Shown here: positions 1-5,144 of the stretch, piece after piece
How the letters are laid out: each line of letters opens with the position of its first letter
Numbering within the stretch: the first letter of the stretch is position 1
Origin: an uncultured Lachnospiraceae bacterium
GTDB taxonomy: Bacteria; Bacillota; Clostridia; Lachnospirales; Lachnospiraceae
NCBI GenBank assembly: GCA_902797705.1
Contig: CADBTX010000345.1
Span: forward strand, 1 to 5,144
Direction: 5' to 3'
Length of the DNA stretch: 5,144 nucleotides
Translations under genes and position numbers: made by a program
The notes under the pieces: generated by a model
The model's input: the letters and a program-made list of their open reading frames with translations, nothing else
Told to the model about the DNA's origin: nothing
The model's database searches: none

Positions 1-1
1 A

Positions 2-1726
2 ACGGATCCGGTCGCTATATATGATTCTCTTACCTACATTCCGATAAATGACAGAGCTTCCGCCCATACGATAGAAATGATCTTTATCCCCGAAGGGATA
101 TTTGCAGGAGCGATCCTTTCGCTTGCCGGGATCATCATTTTTGCTTTTATCTTTTTCAGAGAAGAAAAGTGGACACGTGAAAGGATAATAAAGACCGTAA
201 AGACAGCAATGATAATAGTCATCATTGTTTCGCTAGGGCTGGTCCTTGCTGATGATGTAAGAAGAAGGGGAACGGACAAAAACACCCTTATGTATGCCGA
301 CATCGGGAATATGAGGATCAGCATTTTTTCTTCCGATGACGGGTATTATCTTTTTCTTCCGGGATATGCGGATGAAAAAGACATTAAGTATTCCAAAGAG
401 GCGTTAAAGCATGAAATAAATGTTCTAAGATCGGACAACATGTACACTGTTTATTTAACAACGAGATCGGGATCGCTGGATAAGATTTATGCCGACAAGG
501 AATATAAGGAAACCGGAAAGATAAAGATCATGGATCCTGAGGGTAATGTAACCCTTGACACAGGCCTTAAGTATCTTAAAGGAAGGGGCAATTATTCCTG
601 GAATAACTGGGAAAAGAAACCTTTTTCCATAAGACTTAAAGACGGTGATTCGATATCGGAACTTTCATCGGAAAGCACTTATGCTCTTATCGCAAATGCC
701 TCGGATGACACTCTGATAAGAAATGAGATAGCAAGGCAGCTGGAGATCCGTGCGGGAGTACCTTATGCTAAATGCGGGATATTTACGGATCTTTATATAA
801 ACGGGGATTACATGGGAAATTATTACCTTTGTGATTCAATAGGAATTGCATCCGATAAGATCGACATAAGAGACCTGGAAGGCATCAACAATATGCTTCG
901 ACAGGGTAAGGAACCGGCCAAAGGGGATGTGTATGAAACACTTGAATTAAAGGGCTGGAATATTCCCGAGACCGGAGAGGATATTACAGGAGGATACCTT
1001 CTTGAGAGAGAATTTCCGGACAGATATCATCTGGAATACGGGATGATAGGCAGCGGATTTTCAACTCCGGAAGATGAGCATTTCATAGTTGTGTCACCGG
1101 AGAAGTGCAGTGTTGATGAGATAAACTATATCTCAGGATTTGTGATCGATGTCGAAAAGGCATTGATGGATCCCGACGGTATCAATTCGGAAACAGGGTT
1201 GGGATATCAGGATTATATAGATTTAGATTCGTTTGCGGATAAATATCTGGTGGAGGAGACTGTCAAGAATTACGACGGAGGTGTCAGCAGCGCGTTTTAT
1301 TTTAAAGATTCTGACCTTACTGACAGTCGTCTTCATGCGGGTCCCGGATGGGATTATGATATGAGCCTGGGGAATTATCTTGAATGGATGCAGGATCTCA
1401 TAGGAGACGAGAGCGGTTTTACAAAACTTGCTCTTTCCGAAGAATCCAGTGTGTGGTTTGCCGAGCTGATCAAAAAGCCCGAATTCATGGAAAAAGTAAG
1501 ATCCGACTACAGGGAAAAAGTACGTCCGTATCTTCTGGAACTTGAAGGAGGCGTTATCAATGATTATGACAGCCTGCTTTCTTCATCAGCGGCAATGGAC
1601 AGCATCAGATGGCATAAAATGTATTCTGAACAGGGGATCACTATGGGAAATAGTGAAAACTACAGTGAACTGATAAGTTTTATTTCGTTGAGACGTGAGT
1701 TTCTGGACGGAGAATGGCTGGACTGA
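2..1726 (+). CDS. CotH kinase family protein with N-terminal membrane segments (5'-partial)
   Basis: Probable extracytoplasmic protein kinase-like enzyme of the CotH family (relatives of spore coat kinase CotH). Numbering from the first in-frame ATG (base 77, 549 residues), two hydrophobic segments lie at about 8-27 and 44-59, separated by a basic loop (REEKWTRER), so the long C-terminal part should lie outside the cell. A beta-rich segment with DGYYLFLP (88-95) follows. CotH hallmarks then appear in order: KGRGNYSW (168-175) with KKPF lysines 180/181, IANASDDTLIRN (205-216), YINGDYMGNYYL (240-251), GGYLLERE (305-312), NYD (398-400) and the metal-site motif GPGWDYDMSLG (422-432). The frame stays open to the window edge for 25 codons before that ATG, with no ATG, GTG or TTG in them and no Shine-Dalgarno before base 77. 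The true start is therefore probably upstream and the protein longer. Its stop overlaps the next gene. The family call is firm; the substrate is unknown. Confidence 0.92.
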   Translation, partial: TDPVAIYDSLTYIPINDRASAHTIEMIFIPEGIFAGAILSLAGIIIFAFIFFREEKWTRERIIKTVKTAMIIVIIVSLGLVLADDVRRRGTDKNTLMYADIGNMRISIFSSDDGYYLFLPGYADEKDIKYSKEALKHEINVLRSDNMYTVYLTTRSGSLDKIYADKEYKETGKIKIMDPEGNVTLDTGLKYLKGRGNYSWNNWEKKPFSIRLKDGDSISELSSESTYALIANASDDTLIRNEIARQLEIRAGVPYAKCGIFTDLYINGDYMGNYYLCDSIGIASDKIDIRDLEGINNMLRQGKEPAKGDVYETLELKGWNIPETGEDITGGYLLEREFPDRYHLEYGMIGSGFSTPEDEHFIVVSPEKCSVDEINYISGFVIDVEKALMDPDGINSETGLGYQDYIDLDSFADKYLVEETVKNYDGGVSSAFYFKDSDLTDSRLHAGPGWDYDMSLGNYLEWMQDLIGDESGFTKLALSEESSVWFAELIKKPEFMEKVRSDYREKVRPYLLELEGGVINDYDSLLSSSAAMDSIRWHKMYSEQGITMGNSENYSELISFISLRREFLDGEWLD

Positions 1727-2436
1727 TGGATTATCGAATAGAGAATAAATACTTTGTATATGAAGATGAGATAGCATTTTTAAAGAACAGGCTTAAAGAG
1801 ATCATGCAGATCGATCCCCACAGCGAGGATGGCGCATATCTCGTAAGGAGTCTTTATTTTGATGACATGGATGATAATGCATATCGAAAGATAGCTGCGG
1901 GAGTGGATCAAAGGAGCAAGTTCAGGATAAGGACATATAATAACGATGATTCCCATATCCTTCTTGAGGAAAAGAGCAAAAGAAAAGGATTCACTCATAA
2001 GGAATCTGCCCTTATAAGTAAAGACACTGTAAAAGAAATGATAGGCAGCGACAGTATTTTTAATACTTCCAAAGCAGCCTGTGCTCTTAAAGACAGAGAT
2101 GATTTTCTTTTTAAGAGATTATATTGTAATATGAATACAATGCTCCTTCATCCGGTGACGATAGTCGAGTATGAAAGAGCAGCGTATATTGAAAAGGCGG
2201 GTAATGTCAGGATAACCTTTGATACCAATATCATGGGTTCATGCGAATTTGACAGGATGTTTGATCATACCCTTACCGGCAGGGCGGCTTTGGATGGAGA
2301 TATGCATGTTTTGGAGATAAAATATGATGAGTTTTTGCCGGATGAGATAGCAGGAGTTTTGGGAGGTCTGGGTCTTTCAAGGAGCAGCTGTTCAAAATAT
2401 GCCCTTTGCATGGAAAGGATGGGAATCGATATATGA
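1726..2436 (+). CDS. VTC-domain polyphosphate polymerase family protein
   Basis: A 236-residue cytosolic protein consisting of a single VTC domain (triphosphate tunnel fold). In yeast Vtc4 this domain builds polyphosphate from ATP. Visible elements: YRIENKY (3-9); YLVRSLYFDD (38-47); the paired tunnel arginines of KFRIRTY (R67, R69); K83 in LLEEKSK; K92 in FTHKES; Y149 and R151 in VEYERAAY; R162 in VRITFD; metal-ligand candidate E197 in VLEIKYDE; and K224 in SCSKYALCME. This order matches the basic and acidic residues lining the Vtc4 tunnel, as I recall them, so the site looks intact. There is no SPX domain and no membrane segment, so membrane attachment would need a partner, probably the next gene. 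An ATG in the same frame at 1714 would add four residues, but the family normally begins right at the YRxExKY strand. The ATG at 1726 forms a TGATG stop/start overlap typical of translational coupling. Bacterial members are rarely tested, so the product (polyphosphate or another phospho-polymer) is inferred. Confidence 0.92.
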   Translation: MDYRIENKYFVYEDEIAFLKNRLKEIMQIDPHSEDGAYLVRSLYFDDMDDNAYRKIAAGVDQRSKFRIRTYNNDDSHILLEEKSKRKGFTHKESALISKDTVKEMIGSDSIFNTSKAACALKDRDDFLFKRLYCNMNTMLLHPVTIVEYERAAYIEKAGNVRITFDTNIMGSCEFDRMFDHTLTGRAALDGDMHVLEIKYDEFLPDEIAGVLGGLGLSRSSCSKYALCMERMGIDI

Positions 2437-3107
2437 GTTTCAGGGATGCGATAGAAAACAATCTGGTAAACGGGTTTTCGGGCGCCGATATCACGGTGGC
2501 TGAGATTCTGCTCACCCTCGGGATCGCGTTCATCATTGCGCTTTATATTTTTGCGGTCTACAGGGTGATAACAAAAAATGCTTTTTATTCAAAGGATTTT
2601 AATATTTCCATAGTCGCCATGGCGATAGTTACAGCCGGGATAATACTTGCCATGCAAAGCAGTCTGGTCATATCTCTTGGTATGGTCGGCGCTCTTTCCA
2701 TAGTCAGGTTCCGTACTGCGATAAAGGAACCCATGGATCGGCTGTTTCTTTTCTGGTCTATAGGAACGGGAATAATCTGCGGAGCAGGGCTATACAAGAT
2801 AGCCATCATACTTGCGGTCTGTGTGACCTTTGCCATAGCACTGCTGAAGGTCATACCCGAAACAAGGACCGGAAGGATGCTGTTTGTCGGTGCGGGATCA
2901 AAGCTGAAAACGGAGGACATAAAAAATGCGGTCGCACCCTACGGAAAGATAGTATCCATCAGATCCGTAAATGTCACGTCTTCGGGGACAAACAGTGTTT
3001 TTGAAGTCAGGGTCACTGACGCTGACGGGATGTTAGCTTCGCTGAAGGGACTTGAGGGTGTAGATACGGTATCTCTCGTCTCACACGATGGGGAATTCAG
3101 AGGATAG
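2433..3107 (+). CDS. DUF4956 integral membrane protein
   Basis: A 224-residue membrane protein of the DUF4956 family, whose function is not established. Hydrophobic segments lie at about 22-44, 57-75, 105-119 and 120-140. Between the second and third is the family signature SLGMVGALSIVRFRTAIKEP (81-100), a glycine-rich stretch running into R92, R94 and K98, possibly a re-entrant or channel-lining element. Residues ~146-224 are soluble, with alternating predicted strands and helices (LFVGAGSK, EDIKNAVAPYG, FEVRVTD, LKGLEGVDTVSLV) that suggest a small ferredoxin/ACT-like domain, probably cytosolic. The start ATG overlaps the VTC stop (ATGA), with GGGA eight bases before it. A TTG nine codons upstream has no such site. 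DUF4956 genes are recurrently found beside VTC-domain genes in bacteria (recalled, not searched). With a soluble VTC enzyme before it, a role as membrane anchor or conduit is a reasonable guess, but nothing in the sequence proves transport. Confidence 0.92.
   Translation: MSFRDAIENNLVNGFSGADITVAEILLTLGIAFIIALYIFAVYRVITKNAFYSKDFNISIVAMAIVTAGIILAMQSSLVISLGMVGALSIVRFRTAIKEPMDRLFLFWSIGTGIICGAGLYKIAIILAVCVTFAIALLKVIPETRTGRMLFVGAGSKLKTEDIKNAVAPYGKIVSIRSVNVTSSGTNSVFEVRVTDADGMLASLKGLEGVDTVSLVSHDGEFRG
3099..3104 (+). promoter_or_regulatory. Ribosome binding site for the second CotH gene
   Basis: AGAGGA lies inside the last codons of the DUF4956 gene, and the TAG stop is the only spacer (3 bases) before the ATG at 3108. 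The spacing is shorter than the usual 5-9 bases. This suggests initiation depends on ribosomes finishing the upstream gene. Confidence 0.5.
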
Positions 3108-4655
3108 ATGAAAAAAAAGATCCTGTTTTTCATAATGGTATGCTTGACCGGGGCCGCTGCTTTGACAGGGGCTCTTTTGTGTGAAAAGATGAGTGACCGC
3201 AGAAACAGAAGGATGGATATGGAGTATACAGATGAGATGCTGCTTGAGCTTCCGTATTTTGAAATAGTGGCTGTAAAGGAAGAGAACAGGGGACTTCCCT
3301 GTGATCTGTGCAGCTACAGTCTGGGAGACGGTTACATACATCTCCTGCTTCCCCAAGGTATTAATGAGAAAGCTGTCACGGTATATTTCAGGGATATGGA
3401 TGGAAATTATCTTGCCAGAAGAGTTTATGATATGACAAAGAGGGTTATGATCGGGAATTGGGAGGTGGTGCTCGATCATCATGTTCTTCCCGTTATGTAT
3501 TTTGAGACAGAGGACCATGAGACATACGACAGCATGAACGCATCAGAGACCAAGGATATAATATGTGACGGGAGCATGCAGCTGTACGATGATAAAACAG
3601 AAGGTGTCTCATCCATTGCAGAAGCCAGTCTTCAGGGCAGAGGAAATGAAAGCTGGGGCAGCAACAGGAAGAAATCATATACCCTCAGACTTAAAAAGGC
3701 ACAGGATCTCCTTGGAATGGGAAAAAACAAAAACTGGAATCTTGTCGGAAACGCGTATGACAATTCCCTGATCAAAAATCTGACGTTCAATGAAATTTCC
3801 GAAAAAGCGGGGATAGATTTCCAGCCCGGGATGCAAAACATAAATCTCTATGTTGACGGAATCTATGAGGGAGTATATACCCTCACCACAAAGGTCAGTG
3901 TCGACAAAAACAGGGTGGATCTTGAACCGGGAGACTATTTTTTCAAGATGGATCCTCCCGTGGCGCTGCAGCCTTTGAGATATGAGTCAAACACCTGGTT
4001 TGAGGACGGACTGCCGTATCCGACAGCGGATCTGAGGTTTCCCGAAAATGCCACACCCGCCATGCAGAGTGAGGCCTTATCGATACTGCAGACATTTATA
4101 GATACCGTTGAGGATCCGTCTTCTGAAAGCCTTTCCGGGGTGTGCGATATAGATTCGCTTGCAAGGTATTACTGGATAGAGGAGGCATCCATGAATTTTG
4201 ATGCCTGGCAGAGAAGCGTATATATGTATTACAGAAGATCGGACAGAAGGATCCATATGGGACCGGTCTGGGATATGGACCGGGCTTTGGGATCTCCCTA
4301 TGACAAGGAGGGAATGCTGTTTGATACTCCCGAGGGCTTCAGGGTCAGGAATGCCGGATGGTATACTTCTCTTTTTGAAAACGAAGAGTTCAGGGCGGCT
4401 GTAAATGATGTGTATTTCAACGGAGGTATCAGGGAGGTTCTCTTTGACGGGATCTCGGAATTTGAGGATAATAAAAACGCCATGGGTGATGACGGGGATC
4501 TGAACTTTGTCCTCTTTGGACATGCAAACGACGTAGGGGCTCCGGATATTTTTTCGGAAGCCGGTGATTATGCCTCCTACTGCAGTATGATGACTGACTT
4601 TTACAGAAAGAGGGTTGAATGGATAGACAAAACGATGAGGGAAGAAAAAAAGTGA
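3108..4655 (+). CDS. CotH kinase family protein, divergent second copy
   Basis: A 515-residue CotH-family protein starting with a Lys-rich hydrophobic segment (MKKK then ~5-24), either a signal peptide or single anchor, placing the rest outside the membrane. C25 is preceded by ALL, a poor lipobox, so a lipoprotein is unlikely. A beta-rich region includes CDLC (65-68) and DGYIHLLLP (74-82), the latter echoing DGYYLFLP of the first CotH protein. The kinase-like domain shows LQGRGNESW (175-183), KKS (188-190), LVGNAYDNSLIKN (212-224), LYVDGIYEGVYTL (247-259), NFD (363-365) and GPVWDMDRALG (385-395), whose D389 and D391 are the likely metal-site acids. Two positions usually acidic in the family differ: T261 after GVYTL, and K280 in GDYFFKMD where the first copy has GGYLLERE. 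It may therefore be altered or weakly active. Its ATG abuts the DUF4956 stop, and its TGA overlaps the following GTG. Paralogous to the first gene but strongly diverged, so an old duplication or separate recruitment. Confidence 0.9.
   Translation: MKKKILFFIMVCLTGAAALTGALLCEKMSDRRNRRMDMEYTDEMLLELPYFEIVAVKEENRGLPCDLCSYSLGDGYIHLLLPQGINEKAVTVYFRDMDGNYLARRVYDMTKRVMIGNWEVVLDHHVLPVMYFETEDHETYDSMNASETKDIICDGSMQLYDDKTEGVSSIAEASLQGRGNESWGSNRKKSYTLRLKKAQDLLGMGKNKNWNLVGNAYDNSLIKNLTFNEISEKAGIDFQPGMQNINLYVDGIYEGVYTLTTKVSVDKNRVDLEPGDYFFKMDPPVALQPLRYESNTWFEDGLPYPTADLRFPENATPAMQSEALSILQTFIDTVEDPSSESLSGVCDIDSLARYYWIEEASMNFDAWQRSVYMYYRRSDRRIHMGPVWDMDRALGSPYDKEGMLFDTPEGFRVRNAGWYTSLFENEEFRAAVNDVYFNGGIREVLFDGISEFEDNKNAMGDDGDLNFVLFGHANDVGAPDIFSEAGDYASYCSMMTDFYRKRVEWIDKTMREEKK
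4637..4642 (+). promoter_or_regulatory. Ribosome binding site deciding the GTG start at 4652
   Basis: GAGGGA sits nine bases before GTG 4652 but fifteen before the alternative ATG 4658. The spacing favours the GTG start and a four-base GTGA overlap with the CotH stop codon. Confidence 0.5.
4646..4652 (+). other. Possible -1 slippery heptamer A_AAA_AAG
   Basis: The last codons of the second CotH gene read GAA AAA AAG TGA, so A_AAA_AAG is in the reading phase known from dnaX-type -1 frameshift sites. It is followed at once by the zero-frame stop. A -1 slip would continue directly into the glycosyltransferase frame. No clear downstream hairpin is visible, and the GAGGGA upstream is closer than the spacing known to stimulate -1 slippage. 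It may simply be a lysine-rich tail. Confidence 0.25.
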
Positions 4656-5144
4656 AAATGAAGGAACGGAGGAGGCTTTGGAGTATTGCCGGACTGATCC
4701 TGGTGATACTGATCTCGACGGGGATCGCAGTTTATCACGGGTATTACAAGGAATATCTATATGAGGATGAGGTCCTTTCCTATACTCTTTCAAACAGCAG
4801 GAACGGCGGATACTTCAGACTTGAAGCCGGGAAATGGTATGAGGGGGATGATCTCTATGCCTATACCTTTGTAGAAAAGGGACACGGATTTGACTGGAAA
4901 AATACGGTCAGAAACCAGCAGATGGATACACATCCGCCTGTATATGCCCTGCTCCTTCACGCAGTATGCTCCTTTGGTCCGGGACATTTTTCCAAGTGGT
5001 TCGGGATAGGATTAAACATAGTATGCTATGCGGCTGTGATAGTTTTGCTGTATTTGACTGTGCTTGAGCTTTTTCCGGACAGACCGGGTGCTGCCCTTTT
5101 TGTCTGTCTGACCTTCGGGCTGACTGCCGGGATCATATCGCTTG
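4652..5144 (+). CDS. GT-C membrane glycosyltransferase, GT39/PMT/ArnT-like (3'-partial)
   Basis: The first 164 codons of a polytopic membrane glycosyltransferase, cut by the window end. Such enzymes move a sugar from a polyprenyl-phosphate donor to a protein, lipid or glycan on the outer face of the membrane. A basic N-terminus (KMKERRR) precedes a first membrane helix at ~9-28. The first external loop carries YEDEVLSY with the acidic pair D39-E40, where GT39/PMT enzymes keep their catalytic acid. MDTHPPVYALLLH (91-103) contains the HPP motif typical of these families, and further helices lie at ~115-140 and ~146-164. Full members usually exceed 450 residues, so most of this gene is missing. 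The start could also be ATG 4658, but the Shine-Dalgarno spacing favours GTG. It overlaps the CotH stop by four bases, so it belongs to the same operon. Donor and acceptor cannot be predicted; the neighbouring extracytoplasmic CotH proteins make a surface glycan or glycoprotein a plausible target. Confidence 0.78.
   Translation, partial: MKMKERRRLWSIAGLILVILISTGIAVYHGYYKEYLYEDEVLSYTLSNSRNGGYFRLEAGKWYEGDDLYAYTFVEKGHGFDWKNTVRNQQMDTHPPVYALLLHAVCSFGPGHFSKWFGIGLNIVCYAAVIVLLYLTVLELFPDRPGAALFVCLTFGLTAGIISL

Noticed and set aside
1714..1728. Upstream ATG at 1714 as the start of the VTC gene
   Set aside because: GGAG is only one base before it, and the four added residues (MAGL) are not part of the family's usual beginning. 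ATG 1726 gives the expected YRxExKY start and a coupling overlap.
2406..2435. TTG at 2406 as the start of the DUF4956 gene
   Set aside because: It is a rare start codon without a Shine-Dalgarno and with a long overlap. ATG 2433 has GGGA at good spacing and forms an ATGA overlap.
2585..2920. A 111-codon minus-strand open frame with some hydrophobic stretches
   Set aside because: It mirrors the codons of the DUF4956 membrane helices. Hydrophobic-looking antisense frames are common opposite membrane genes.
3168..3182. Lipoprotein signal at C25 of the second CotH protein
   Set aside because: The residues before the cysteine are ALL. A bulky leucine at position -1 does not fit the lipobox, so a normal signal peptide or anchor is more likely.
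3081..3518. A 145-codon open frame on the minus strand
   Set aside because: It is antisense to the start of the second CotH gene, shows no family motif, and its placement fits chance openness opposite a real gene.
1720..4660. Internal promoters or terminators between genes
   Set aside because: All gene junctions overlap or abut, and I saw no GC-rich hairpin followed by a T-run near any of them.
4077..4793. A 238-codon open frame on the minus strand
   Set aside because: It lies antisense to the conserved C-terminal half of the second CotH gene and the start of the glycosyltransferase gene. Its translation shows no recognisable family pattern, while the plus-strand frames carry clear motifs.

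Overview
The window looks like part of one long plus-strand operon from a Gram-positive Firmicute, most likely a Clostridia/Lachnospiraceae-type gut or rumen bacterium. That assignment rests on codon habits (heavy AGA/AGG for Arg, ATA for Ile, GGA for Gly), a GC content that by eye is a little under one half, and protein families that commonly co-occur in such genomes. No 16S rRNA or other taxonomic marker is present, so it is an inference. Both ends cut through genes.

Layout, left to right: (1) 2-1726, a CotH-family kinase-like protein with two membrane segments in front of its kinase domain, open at the left edge; (2) 1726-2436, a soluble VTC-domain protein (polyphosphate polymerase family, triphosphate tunnel fold) with every tunnel residue I can check in place; (3) 2433-3107, a DUF4956 integral membrane protein with a C-terminal soluble domain; (4) 3108-4655, a second, divergent CotH-family protein with one N-terminal membrane anchor or signal; (5) 4652 to the right edge, the N-terminal part of a GT-C (GT39/PMT/ArnT-like) membrane glycosyltransferase. 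The junctions are 1-4 base overlaps or direct abutment (TGATG, ATGA, TAG|ATG, GTGA), so there are no intergenic gaps and no room for internal promoters or terminators. The genes are probably co-transcribed and translationally coupled.

How they may work together (inference): the VTC enzyme would make polyphosphate or a related phospho-polymer from cytosolic ATP. The DUF4956 protein would be its membrane partner, as separate membrane domains are in the yeast VTC complex. The two CotH-like proteins have kinase domains predicted to lie outside the membrane and could phosphorylate surface proteins or glycans. The GT-C enzyme would add sugars from a polyprenyl-phosphate donor on the same face. The whole resembles a cell-envelope phosphorylation/glycosylation system. 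Its biological role cannot be read from sequence, and it is the part of the window that deserves attention.

No RNA genes, CRISPR arrays, mobile elements or notable repeats were seen, and no stretch over 300 bases lacks a gene.
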